Origin: Derxia lacustris
Lineage (GTDB): Bacteria > Pseudomonadota > Gammaproteobacteria > Burkholderiales > Burkholderiaceae_E
DNA: 64,000 nt
Assembly (NCBI RefSeq): GCF_002105195.1
Contig: NZ_MUHU01000026.1
Location: 62,001 to 126,000 of the forward strand
Direction of reading: 5' to 3'
The position numbers and the translations under genes were made by a program. The notes beneath the pieces were generated by a model, which was not told where the DNA came from, made no database searches, and worked only from the letters and a program-made list of their open reading frames with translations. This document shows positions 42,413 through 50,973 of the stretch, piece after piece (the first letter of the stretch is position 1; each line of letters begins with the position of its first letter).

Positions 42413-43360
42413 ATGAGCGCATTGCTCGCGAAGGCGGACGAACGCCGCGCCTACGAGAACAACAAGCTCAGCAAGCGGCTGTGCCGGCTGGTGGGTCAGG
42501 CCATCGGCGACTTCAACATGATCGAGGCCGGCGACCGGGTGATGGTGTGCATGTCGGGCGGCAAGGACAGCTTCGCGATGCTCGATGTGCTGCTCATGCT
42601 CAAGGAGCGCGCGCCGATCGATTTTTCGATCGTGGCGGTCAACCTCGACCAGGGCCAGCCGGGCTTTCCGCGCGAGGTGCTGCCGGCCTATCTGCGCGAG
42701 CGCGGCATCGAGTTCCACATCGAGACGCAGGACACCTATTCCATCGTCAAGCGCGTGATTCCGGAGGGCAAGACCACCTGCGGCCTGTGCTCGCGGCTGC
42801 GGCGCGGCATCCTGTACCGCGTGGCCGACGAGCTGGGCGCGACCAAGATCGCGCTCGGCCATCACCGCGACGACATCCTGCAAACGCTGTTCCTCAACAT
42901 GTTCTTCGGCGGCAAGCTCAAGGGCATGCCGGCCAAGCTGGTCAGCGACGACGGCAGGCATGTGGTGATCCGCCCGCTCGCCTATGTGAAAGAAACGGAT
43001 CTGGAGCGCTGGGCCGAGGCGCGGCGGTTTCCGATCATTCCGTGCGACCTGTGCGGCTCGCAGCCCAACCTCCAGCGCCAGGAAATCAAGGCGATGCTGC
43101 GCGACTGGGGCAAGCGCTTTCCGGGCCGCGTGGAGAACTGCTTCTCGGCGCTGTCGGCGGTGGTGCCGTCGCATCTGATGGACCGCAGCCGCTACCCGTT
43201 CGAGACGATTGCCGCGACCGGCGTGCCCGATGCCGATGGCGATATCGCCTTCGACGAGGCCGATGCCGAGCCCTGCGCCACGCCGGCCGGTGACGCGCCT
43301 GTCACCTTCATGCCGCGCGCGGCGGGCAGCCTTCCGGCCTTCGCCGACGACGACGACTGA
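42413..43360 (+). CDS. ttcA: tRNA 2-thiocytidine biosynthesis protein TtcA
   Basis: The product is 315 residues. The PP-loop SGGKDS near residue 46 binds ATP; two CxxC pairs, CGLCSR near 120 and CDLCGS near 212, hold the iron-sulphur cluster. [20 protein letters not shown] is also diagnostic. The enzyme thiolates cytidine 32 of certain tRNAs. The C-terminal 45 residues are an acidic, low-complexity tail ending ADDDD. It overlaps no gene but follows folB by 1 base. Confidence 0.96.
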   Translation: MSALLAKADERRAYENNKLSKRLCRLVGQAIGDFNMIEAGDRVMVCMSGGKDSFAMLDVLLMLKERAPIDFSIVAVNLDQGQPGFPREVLPAYLRERGIEFHIETQDTYSIVKRVIPEGKTTCGLCSRLRRGILYRVADELGATKIALGHHRDDILQTLFLNMFFGGKLKGMPAKLVSDDGRHVVIRPLAYVKETDLERWAEARRFPIIPCDLCGSQPNLQRQEIKAMLRDWGKRFPGRVENCFSALSAVVPSHLMDRSRYPFETIAATGVPDADGDIAFDEADAEPCATPAGDAPVTFMPRAAGSLPAFADDDD

Positions 43361-43375
43361 TCCACAAGGCAAGCC

Positions 43376-44242
43376 ATGCAGAAGATCGTGCTCATCACCG
43401 GCGTTTCGGGCGCCGGCAAATCGGTGGCGCTCAAGGTGCTCGAGGATTCGGGCTTTTATTGCGTGGACAACCTGCCGGCCGCCTTTCTGTCGGAGCTGGT
43501 CGCGCATCTGCGCGAGCAGGGCGAGGAGCAGGTGGCGGTCGCCATCGATGCGCGCTCCGGCGCTTCGGTGGCCGAGCTGCCGCACATCATCGCGGGCCTG
43601 CGCACCTACGGCGCCGACGTGCGGATGATGTTCCTCACCGCCAGCACGCCCGAGCTGGTGCGGCGCTATTCCGAGACGCGCCGGCGCCATCCGCTGTCGC
43701 CGACGGCCATCGGCGTCGATGCCGATTCCACGCCCTCGCTCATCGAGGCCATCGAGCGCGAGCGCGACGTGGTCGGCAAGCTGGCGCAGTACGGGCTCAT
43801 CGTCGACACCACTGCGCTGTCGGCGCCCAAGCTGCGCCACTGGGTCAGCGATTTCGTCGGCCGCGAATGGACCGGGCTGACGCTGATGTTCCAGAGCTTC
43901 GGCTTCAAGCGCGGCCTGCCGCTCGATGCCGACATGGTGTTCGACCTGCGCCCGCTGCCCAATCCCTTCTACGACCCGTCGCTGCGCACGCTGACCGGGC
44001 GCGACCGGCCGGTGATCGACTTCCTCGAATCGGTGCCCGACGCGCTGCGGCTGGCCGACGACATCGAGCGCTTCGTGCGCAACTGGCTGCCGGCCTTCGT
44101 GCGCGACCAGCGCAGCTATCTGACGGTGGCCATCGGCTGCACCGGCGGCCAGCACCGCTCGGTGTGGTGCTGCGAGCGGCTGGCCAAGGCGCTGGCGGCC
44201 GAGGTGCCGCATGTGATCGTGCGGCACCGCGAGCTGGGCTGA
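43376..44242 (+). CDS. rapZ: RNase adapter protein RapZ (P-loop)
   Basis: The product is 288 residues, normal length. Walker A GVSGAGKSVA near residue 8, GFYCVDNLP, RRRHPLSPT and the C-terminal domain with YLTVAIGCTGGQHRSVWCCERLA and HRELG are as in RapZ/YvcJ. In enterobacteria RapZ binds small RNAs and delivers them to RNase E, controlling GlmS; many members act on nucleotide-linked signals. It starts 15 bases after ttcA. Confidence 0.96.
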   Translation: MQKIVLITGVSGAGKSVALKVLEDSGFYCVDNLPAAFLSELVAHLREQGEEQVAVAIDARSGASVAELPHIIAGLRTYGADVRMMFLTASTPELVRRYSETRRRHPLSPTAIGVDADSTPSLIEAIERERDVVGKLAQYGLIVDTTALSAPKLRHWVSDFVGREWTGLTLMFQSFGFKRGLPLDADMVFDLRPLPNPFYDPSLRTLTGRDRPVIDFLESVPDALRLADDIERFVRNWLPAFVRDQRSYLTVAIGCTGGQHRSVWCCERLAKALAAEVPHVIVRHRELG

Positions 44243-44248
44243 AGCCGG

Positions 44249-44923
44249 CTAGCGCGGCGTCAGCGGCGGCTGGCCGTACAGCGGCGAGCGCGGCCCGGCG
44301 AGGATGCCGTTGACGCGCGGCGCGCCGAGCAGGCGCTGGTCGGTGATGACCGCGTAGTTGTACGACGCATCGCTGACCGTGCCGGCGATCTGCTTGACCA
44401 CCGCCAGCACCAGCGCGCCGATGATCCCGCCGCCCGACTGGTTCTGCTGCTCGGCCGACGAGGACGTGGCCGAGCCCTTCCACAGCTCCTGGCCGCTGCG
44501 CAGATCGACGATGCGGCCTTCCACCGTCACCCGGGTCTCGCTCGACAGCACCGCATAGCTGGTGCCGTACTGCTTGACGCGCAGATACACGGCCGCATCG
44601 GCGCCGAACACCTGGCGCAGCTTGGCCAGCGGCAGCGCCTGGGCATCCTCGGCGCCGGTGACGCCGTTTTCCTGGAAGGTCTGCTCGACCAGGGTGACCG
44701 GCAGCACGTAGTAGCCGGCCTCGCTCAGCGGCAGGGTGGCGCTGGCCCAGACCGCCGGCGACGCCTTGAGCTCGGGCGAATCGTTGGTTGGCGGCAGCAC
44801 CAGCAGCGAGGCCGGCTTGGCGGCCTGGAAGGCCGAGTAGTCGTATGCGGCCGGCGCGGCGCAGCCGGCCAGCAGGGTCAGGGCGGCGCAGCCGGCGGCG
44901 AGCGCAAGGCGCAGGGCGTTCAT
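44249..44923 (-). CDS. DUF799 lipoprotein (GNA1162-like)
   Basis: The product is 224 residues with a lipobox (LTLLAGC). The fold shows a TolB/CsgG-like start (PASLLVLPPTNDSPELKAS) and ends in PLYGQP. GNA1162 of meningococcus, the known example, is a small outer membrane lipoprotein. The start overlaps the preceding gene by 4 bases (ATGA). It is the third gene of a CsgG-DUF4810-DUF799 operon. Confidence 0.9.
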   Translation of the reverse strand: MNALRLALAAGCAALTLLAGCAAPAAYDYSAFQAAKPASLLVLPPTNDSPELKASPAVWASATLPLSEAGYYVLPVTLVEQTFQENGVTGAEDAQALPLAKLRQVFGADAAVYLRVKQYGTSYAVLSSETRVTVEGRIVDLRSGQELWKGSATSSSAEQQNQSGGGIIGALVLAVVKQIAGTVSDASYNYAVITDQRLLGAPRVNGILAGPRSPLYGQPPLTPR

Positions 44924-45315
44924 GAAGCCTTCCTTGCGTCGGCCGACGCGGGCGGATCGAGCCGCTTGAGCAGCTGATCGATGTAGGGCGCCGACTCGGG
45001 GAAAGTGGCGCGCTCGGCCTGCCACAGCGCGCGGGCCTGGGCGCTGTCGCCGGCGGTCAGATGCAGCAGGCCCAGATGGGCGCGAAAGCCGGGCGGCAGC
45101 GCGGCATTGGCGCCGCGTGCCTTCTCGGCCACGGCTTCCAGCTTCTGGATCTGGTCCTGCGGGCTGCTGCTGCCGTCATGCAGCAGCGTCTCGTACTGGC
45201 CGCGCGGAAAGCCTTCCCACATGTAGAGCGGCTTGGGCGGCGGCGCGGCGCAGCCGGCGGTCAGCAGCACCGCCGCTGCCGCCAGCAGCCGCGCCGACGT
45301 TTGCAATCGCCGCAT
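44920..45315 (-). CDS. DUF4810 lipoprotein
   Basis: The product is 131 residues. The lipobox LLTAGC follows a hydrophobic signal; the mature part starts PPKPLYMWEGFPRGQYETLL, the family hallmark, then a TPR-like helical pair (GFRAHLGLLHLTAGDSAQARALWQAER). ATG 45315 shares a base with the stop of the CsgG-like gene (TGATG). It is likely to act with its two neighbours in an outer membrane complex of unknown function. Confidence 0.9.
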   Translation of the reverse strand: MRRLQTSARLLAAAAVLLTAGCAAPPPKPLYMWEGFPRGQYETLLHDGSSSPQDQIQKLEAVAEKARGANAALPPGFRAHLGLLHLTAGDSAQARALWQAERATFPESAPYIDQLLKRLDPPASADARKAS

Positions 45316-45983
45316 CACTTGCTGCCCCACTGGCCGGCGTCCTTGCCCGCGACCAGGTTGTTGACCGCTTCGCGCATGGCCAAGTCGAGCACCTTGCCGT
45401 TGAGCGTGGCGTCGTAGCCGGCGGTGCCGCCGAAGCCGAGCACTTCGCGGTTCGACAGTTCGTACTCGCCGGCGCCGCGGGCCGAGAACACGACTTCGGC
45501 CGTGAGGCTGTTGACGACGTTGATCGTGACCTTGGCATAGGCCACCTGGGTCTTGCCGCGGCCGAGCAGGCCGAACAGCTGGTGGTCGCCGACTTCCTTG
45601 CGGCCGAATTCGGACACGTCGCCGGTGATGACGTAGGACGCGCCGCGCAGCGTCTGCGCCGTGCCTTGCAGGCGCGCCTCCTGGCCGGTTTCGGTCAGGT
45701 TGTCGCGGTCCAGCACCGAGAAGCGCTGCGACTGTTGCAGATGGGCGATGAGCGTGGTCTTGGCCTGGCTGCCGAGGCGGTCGACGCCGTCGGAGAACAC
45801 GCCGCGCATATAGCTCGACCGGTTGTCGAACTTGCCGACCGAGACCGGCGTGACGGCGCCGGTGTAGGGCGCGGCGGCCGACTGCACGCGCTCGACGGCG
45901 ACGCTGCGCGAGCTTTCGGTCGCGCAGGCGGCGAGCATGGCCAGGGCGGCGGCGGCGAGGAGGGACTTGAGGCTGATCGACAT
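45315..45983 (-). CDS. CsgG/HfaB-family lipoprotein
   Basis: The product is 222 residues. Its signal and lipobox are LAMLAAC. The CsgG-type core follows: VSVGKFDNRSSYMRGVFSDG, then QAKTTLIAHLQQSQRFSVLDRDNL and SYVITGDVSEFGRKEVGD. CsgG proteins form outer membrane secretion pores for curli, but this branch with DUF4810/DUF799 partners lacks curli genes in the window, so its cargo is unknown. A good GAAGAGAAA site precedes ATG 45983. Confidence 0.9.
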   Translation of the reverse strand: MSISLKSLLAAAALAMLAACATESSRSVAVERVQSAAAPYTGAVTPVSVGKFDNRSSYMRGVFSDGVDRLGSQAKTTLIAHLQQSQRFSVLDRDNLTETGQEARLQGTAQTLRGASYVITGDVSEFGRKEVGDHQLFGLLGRGKTQVAYAKVTINVVNSLTAEVVFSARGAGEYELSNREVLGFGGTAGYDATLNGKVLDLAMREAVNNLVAGKDAGQWGSK

Positions 45984-46229
45984 GGATTTCTCTTCTTGAG
46001 GGGCGGTCTGCGGTGGTTGCCGTGCCGCGTGTTGCGGATGCATTGCTGCGGGCCAGAGCCTAGTCGCAGGGGCCTGACGGGACGAAGCTGTCCGGGACGC
46101 CAGCGTGGTGTTCTTTGCCACAGGCTTGCGCTGCCGCAGATGCGACGCGGGGTCGGTGGCGCCGGCATTTCGGGCGTACCGTCGCGCTTCCTCCCTTTTG
46201 ACGCCGGCAGCGCTCCGGCCGCCTCCGCG

Positions 46230-46871
46230 ATGAACGACCTGCCGATCTTCCCGCTCAACACCGTGCTGTTCCCGTCCGGCGTGCTGCCGCTGCGGGTGTT
46301 CGAGGCGCGCTACATGGACATGGTGCGCGACTGCCTGCGCGACGGCAGCCGCTTTGGCGTGTGCCTGATCGCCCAGGGCAACGAGGTGTCGCGCAAGCCG
46401 GGCGAGGCCGCCGTGCCCGAAGCGGTCGGCTGCTTCGCCGAAATCCTGGCCTGGGACATGCGCGATCTCGGCGTGCTGCACATCCGCACCGTCGGCCGCG
46501 AGCGCTTTCGCATCCTCGAATCGCATGTGCAGTCGAACGGGCTGGTGCGCGCCAATGTCGAGCCGATTGCGGTCGATGCGCCGGCGCCGGTGGCGCTGGA
46601 GCACCGCGAATGCGTGGCGCTGCTGGCGCGCCTGATCGCCGAGCTGGAGGAAAAGCGCGACACCGCCGAAGCGCCGCCCGAGCCCGGCGCGCTCGACAGC
46701 TTTCCCTTCCACGAGCCCTATGCGCTGCACGAGGCCGGCTGGGTCGCCAACCGGCTGTGCGAAGTGCTGCCGGTGCCGCTCAAGGCCAAGCAGAAGCTGA
46801 TGGAGCTGGAAAGCGGCCATGAGCGGCTGGCCATCGTGGATACCTATCTGCGCCAGCAGAAGGTGCTGTGA
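46230..46871 (+). CDS. LON peptidase substrate-binding-domain protein
   Basis: The product is 213 residues and consists of the Lon N-terminal (LAN) domain only: LPIFPLNTVLFPSGVLPLRVFEARYMDMVRDCL is the classic opening, and GRERFRILE follows. No ATPase or protease domain is present. These stand-alone proteins are widespread with unclear function, possibly substrate selection or cereblon-like binding. The 246-base gap upstream holds the promoters of this gene and the divergent lipoprotein operon. Confidence 0.93.
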   Translation: MNDLPIFPLNTVLFPSGVLPLRVFEARYMDMVRDCLRDGSRFGVCLIAQGNEVSRKPGEAAVPEAVGCFAEILAWDMRDLGVLHIRTVGRERFRILESHVQSNGLVRANVEPIAVDAPAPVALEHRECVALLARLIAELEEKRDTAEAPPEPGALDSFPFHEPYALHEAGWVANRLCEVLPVPLKAKQKLMELESGHERLAIVDTYLRQQKVL

Positions 46872-46895
46872 CGGCAGGCGGCGCCGCGCCGCGCG

Positions 46896-47978
46896 TCACT
46901 CGCTGCCGAACAGCCCGCCGCGCTCGCTGGCATGCAGGTCGAGCAGCACGCGCTTGACCGGCGTGGGCAGGGCGGCGTCGGCGGCATCGGCCAGCGCCAG
47001 CCAGAGCTGGCCCGGCTCGGCGGCGACCGTCGGCTTGCGCACCAGTCGCGCCAGCATCGGCACGAAGCTGAGCTTGAAATGCGTGAACTGATGCTCGCGC
47101 GGCGCCAGCGGCCGGGCGACCGCGTCGGCATCGAGCCGCGCCAGCGCGGTTGCGAGCGCTGGCGCATCGGCGAATTCGGGCAGCGTCCACAGCCCGCCCC
47201 AGATGCCGCTCGGCGGGCGGCGCTCCAGCAGCACCTCGTCGCCGTGCAGCGCGATCAGCATCGCGGCGGCGCGCGTCGGCACGGCCTTTTTGGGGCGCGG
47301 TGACGGCAGGCTGGCGGTGCGGCCGTCGCGCAGCGCGACGCAATCGGCGGCCAGCGGGCAGGCGTCGCAGCCCGGCTTGCCGCGCGTGCAGACGGTGGCG
47401 CCGAGGTCCATCAAGCCTTGCGTGTAGCTCTCGATGGCGCCCGGCGCGGGCGGCGGCAGCAGGCTGTTGGCCAGGGTCCAGAGCCGCGCTTCGACCGCCG
47501 GCGCGCCGGTCCAGCCCTCGATGCCGGCCCAGCGCGCCAGCACCCGCCGCACATTGCCGTCGAGGATGGCGCCGCGCTCGCCCGAGCTGAACGCGGCGAT
47601 CGCGGCGGCGGTCGAGCGGCCGATGCCGGGCAGGGTTTGGAGCGTGGCGGCGTCGGTCGGAAAGACGCCGCCGTGGTCGCGCATGACGGCAATCGCGCAG
47701 GCGTGCAGATTGCGCGCCCGGGTGTAGTAGCCGAGGCCGGCCCACAGCGCCATCACCTCGCCGTCGGGCGCGGCGGCGAGTGCCGCCACCGTCGGAAAGC
47801 GCGCCAGGAAGCGCTCGTAGTAGGGGATGACCGTCGCGACCTGGGTCTGCTGCAACATGATTTCCGACAGCCAGACGCGGTAGGCGTCGGTGCTTTGCTG
47901 CCAGGGCAGGTGATGGCGGCCGTGCTGGCGCTGCCAGTCGACGATGCGGGCGGAGAAGCTGGGGCGGGATTCGGGCAT
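46896..47978 (-). CDS. mutY: A/G-specific adenine glycosylase
   Basis: The product is 360 residues. It removes adenine mispaired with 8-oxoguanine. Present are the catalytic-Glu helix SEIMLQQTQV, the HhH motif LPGIGRSTAAAI with the catalytic Asp in LDGNVRRV, the four-Cys iron-sulphur loop C-x6-C-x2-C-x5-C (CTRGKPGCDACPLAADC) and a C-terminal NUDIX-like domain that recognises 8-oxoG (LLERRPPSGIWGGLW). With mutM at 50.1 kb both halves of the GO repair system lie within 4 kb. Confidence 0.96.
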   Translation of the reverse strand: MPESRPSFSARIVDWQRQHGRHHLPWQQSTDAYRVWLSEIMLQQTQVATVIPYYERFLARFPTVAALAAAPDGEVMALWAGLGYYTRARNLHACAIAVMRDHGGVFPTDAATLQTLPGIGRSTAAAIAAFSSGERGAILDGNVRRVLARWAGIEGWTGAPAVEARLWTLANSLLPPPAPGAIESYTQGLMDLGATVCTRGKPGCDACPLAADCVALRDGRTASLPSPRPKKAVPTRAAAMLIALHGDEVLLERRPPSGIWGGLWTLPEFADAPALATALARLDADAVARPLAPREHQFTHFKLSFVPMLARLVRKPTVAAEPGQLWLALADAADAALPTPVKRVLLDLHASERGGLFGSE

Positions 47979-48023
47979 CGGCCGATGATGCCCGAGGCGC
48001 TGGCGCCGGCCGGCGCCGCGCGA

Positions 48024-49994
48024 TCAGGCGGTGGCGCCGCGCTGGGCGGCCGACGCGGCCATGCGCAGGCGCGGCACGTCGGTGGCGGTGAGCGAGATCA
48101 CTTCGGTGCCGATCAGCGCGCGCAGCTCGGCGCTGCGGTCGTCGTGGTCGCTGCATTCGGCTTCGGCCACGACCAGCTGGCTGCGCAGTTCTTCCACGCG
48201 TTCTTCGAGTTCGCTGCTGGCTTCATGCACGCGGCGGATCGATTCGAGCCGGCGCCGCAGATCGCGCTGCTGCTCGCGCACCTGCGATTCGATCGGCGTC
48301 AGCGCGCAGTCGAGCCAGGCTTCGGCATCGCGGCCGGCGCGGTCGAAGATGTCGCGCACGCCCTGCGACATGGCGGCGAAGAAGCGGTCGACCAGATTGG
48401 CGCGCACCCGGGTCACGATCTGCACCGTGCTGAAGTGGGCATCGGCCTTGCGGCGCAGCCGGTCGATGGCCTCGGCATAGCGGCCGAGCTTGAGCTTGGG
48501 CGCCGGCGGAATGGTCATGCTGCGCTCGGCGGCAAAGCGCTTGCCCATGGCGTTGACCAGCGACTGGATCTCGTCGAGCGTGGACTGGGCGATGCGCATG
48601 CGCTCGGCCAGCGTGTCGAAGTAGTCGTGCATCGAGCCGCGCAGCTGGGCCGAGAAGGTGTGCTGGATCATGCGTTCGCGCGCCTCGGCGGCGGCTTCGC
48701 GCACCGCGTCCTCGCCCAGCACCGACCACACCTGGTTGGACAGCCGCGCAAACACCGCGCGCAGCGCCACCAGCTGCTTGACCAGATTGTCGAAGTCGCT
48801 GCGCTCGTTCTGCAGCCGTTCGAGCATGCGGTCGACCGCCGCGCGGTTCTTGCCGCGCAGCGATTCCAGCTCGCCCAGCTGCTCGGACACGATGCGCGAG
48901 CGGCCGACCAGGATGGCGTGGGCCTCGCGGTCGATGCTGTCGAGGTCGATGGCGAGCTGGCCGCGCACGATGCGCTGGCGCTGTTCCACCAGCCGCTGCG
49001 CCAGCGCCTGCTCGAAATCGGGCAGGCCGCTGCGCGTCAGCAGGTCGGCGTCGCCGGCGATCTTGGCCACCAGCCCCTTCTGCGCGGTGAGCGGAAACAC
49101 CTGATCGCGCGCCAGTCCGAGCGTGGCGGCGCTCTCGCGGGTCTGGCGCTCGATCTCGCCGGCCACTTCGGCCGGCGTGCGCAGCGCATCCCACATCGCG
49201 TCGATCTTGTTGAGCACCACCACGCGGTGGGTGGCCGCGATGCCGTCGAGATGCTCGGTCCAGACCGCATGCTCGGACTGGGTCACGCCGGTGTCGGCGG
49301 CCAGGATGAACACCACCGCATCGGCGCCCGGGATGAGGTTGAGCGTGAGTTCGGGCTCGCTGCCGAGCGCGTTCAGCCCCGGCGTGTCGATGACCACCAG
49401 CCCCTGCTCCAGCAGCGGATGCGGGAAGTTGATGATGGCGTGGCGCCAGACCGGGATCTCGATCTCGGTGGCGCCGTCGTCGTCCTCGGCCAGACCGAGC
49501 GCGCGCGCGACGGCGACCGGCACCTTGCGCGTCTCGGCCACGCGCGCCAGCGCCGTCGCCACGGCGTCGGCATCGTCGATGCGGAAGTTGACGGCGGTCC
49601 AGGCGTCGAGCCGGTTGCGGTAGTCGGATGTGGTGCCGCGCTCGCCGCGCGTCTCGATCGGCAGCAGCCGGATGCCGGCCGGCAGCGTCGGGTCGTAGAC
49701 CAGCTCGGTCGGGCACATGGTGGTGCGGCCGGCGGCGCTCGGCAGCATGCGGCGACCGTAGCCGGCGAAGAACACCGCGTTGATGAGCTCGCTCTTGCCG
49801 CGCGAGAACTCGGCGACGAAGGCCACGGTGAGCTTCTCGCCGCGCAGCCGCTCGAGCATGCGCGCGACGCTGGCGCCGACCGCCGGGCTGTCGAGTCCGT
49901 GCTCGGCGACCCAGTCGCGGTGGCGCCCGATGGCTTGCGCGAGGCTGCCGCGCCAGCTGCTGTAATCCTCGACCTGGCGGGCAAACTGGCTCAT
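48024..49994 (-). CDS. Dynamin-like GTPase
   Basis: The product is 656 residues from ATG 49994. GTPase motifs: G1 FVAEFSRGKSELINAV (GxFSRGKS form), G2 Thr in SAAGRTTMCPTEL, G3 VIDTPGLNALG, G4 VVLNKIDA. A long helical middle/GED-like region with many Arg/Glu heptads follows and ends RLRMAASAAQRG. Bacterial dynamin-like proteins bind membranes and some act in membrane repair or phage defence. No partner dynamin gene is adjacent. It lies between mutY and mutM, all on the minus strand but with separate starts. Confidence 0.9.
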   Translation of the reverse strand: MSQFARQVEDYSSWRGSLAQAIGRHRDWVAEHGLDSPAVGASVARMLERLRGEKLTVAFVAEFSRGKSELINAVFFAGYGRRMLPSAAGRTTMCPTELVYDPTLPAGIRLLPIETRGERGTTSDYRNRLDAWTAVNFRIDDADAVATALARVAETRKVPVAVARALGLAEDDDGATEIEIPVWRHAIINFPHPLLEQGLVVIDTPGLNALGSEPELTLNLIPGADAVVFILAADTGVTQSEHAVWTEHLDGIAATHRVVVLNKIDAMWDALRTPAEVAGEIERQTRESAATLGLARDQVFPLTAQKGLVAKIAGDADLLTRSGLPDFEQALAQRLVEQRQRIVRGQLAIDLDSIDREAHAILVGRSRIVSEQLGELESLRGKNRAAVDRMLERLQNERSDFDNLVKQLVALRAVFARLSNQVWSVLGEDAVREAAAEARERMIQHTFSAQLRGSMHDYFDTLAERMRIAQSTLDEIQSLVNAMGKRFAAERSMTIPPAPKLKLGRYAEAIDRLRRKADAHFSTVQIVTRVRANLVDRFFAAMSQGVRDIFDRAGRDAEAWLDCALTPIESQVREQQRDLRRRLESIRRVHEASSELEERVEELRSQLVVAEAECSDHDDRSAELRALIGTEVISLTATDVPRLRMAASAAQRGATA

Positions 49995-50051
49995 CGCTTC
50001 AACTCCGTCGGTTAGCGCATTGGGGGCGACCGGCGACCGTAGCACGCGGTT

Positions 50052-50885
50052 TCAGTGCTGACAGTGCGAGCACCAGAAGGTCGCGCGCTGTCCTTGACGG
50101 ATTGCGCGCACCGGCTCGCTGCAGACGCGGCAGGGCTCGCCGGCGCGGCCGTAGACGGCGGTTTCGAGCTGGAAATAGCCGGGCGAGCCGTCGCTGCGGG
50201 CGAAGTCGCGCAGCGTGCTGCCGCCGGCCGCGATCGCGCGCCCGAGCACGTCGCGGATCGCCGCGACCAGCTTCTCGCAGCGCGCCAGCGACAGCTTGCC
50301 GGCCGCCGTGGTGGGCCGGATGCCGGCCAGGAACAGCGCCTCGGATGCATAGATGTTGCCCACGCCCACCACGATGTCGCCGGCCAGCAGCACCTGCTTG
50401 ATGGCGGTACGCCGGCCCTGCGCCAGCCGATGGAACAGCCGCGCATCGAAGCCGGCCGAGAACGGCTCGATGCCGAGCGCGGCGAGCAGCTTGTGCCCGG
50501 CCAGCGGACCGTCGGCACGCGCATGCCACACCACGGCGCCGAAGCGGCGCGGATCGGTCAGCCGCAGCAGCTGCCGGCCGGCGGCGCCGTCGATGACGAT
50601 ATCGGCATGGTCCCAGGCGCCGGGCGGCACGCCGTCGGGCAGCACCGACAGCCGGCCCGACATTCCAAGGTGAACGATGAGCCAGCCCGGCGCGGTCTCG
50701 ATCAGCAGGTACTTGCCGCGCCGGTCGACCGACAGCACGGTCTGGCCGGCCAGCAGCGCCGGCGCCTCGGCGGCCAGCGGCCAGCGCAGCGCCTTGTCCG
50801 ACAGCCGCACCGCGACCACGCGCGCGCCGAGCAGATGCGGCTCGATGCCGCGCCGGGTGACTTCGACTTCGGGGAGTTCTGGCAT
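50052..50885 (-). CDS. mutM: Formamidopyrimidine-DNA glycosylase
   Basis: The product is 277 residues. It excises 8-oxoguanine and FaPy lesions and nicks the DNA. The N-terminal catalytic PELPEVE (Pro and Glu after Met removal) is intact, the conserved Lys in RRGKYL is present, the helix-two-turn-helix lies around [12 protein letters not shown], and the C-terminal zinc finger is C-x2-C...C-x2-C (CRVCSEP, CSHCQ). The start is ATG 50885, with an 88-base gap to the divergent TPR gene. Confidence 0.97.
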   Translation of the reverse strand: MPELPEVEVTRRGIEPHLLGARVVAVRLSDKALRWPLAAEAPALLAGQTVLSVDRRGKYLLIETAPGWLIVHLGMSGRLSVLPDGVPPGAWDHADIVIDGAAGRQLLRLTDPRRFGAVVWHARADGPLAGHKLLAALGIEPFSAGFDARLFHRLAQGRRTAIKQVLLAGDIVVGVGNIYASEALFLAGIRPTTAAGKLSLARCEKLVAAIRDVLGRAIAAGGSTLRDFARSDGSPGYFQLETAVYGRAGEPCRVCSEPVRAIRQGQRATFWCSHCQH

Positions 50886-50973
50886 GGAGGTATCAGGGCG
50901 TCACGGCCGGCCGGCCTTGCGTGCATGGACTATGCTTGCCACGGAACAAATCACTTGCGATCGGGCACGGCGA

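Noticed and set aside
47418..50015. Long plus-strand frame opposite mutY and the dynamin-like gene
   Set aside because: It is a shadow frame with His/Gly/Arg-rich composition and no domain; both minus-strand genes are complete and conserved.
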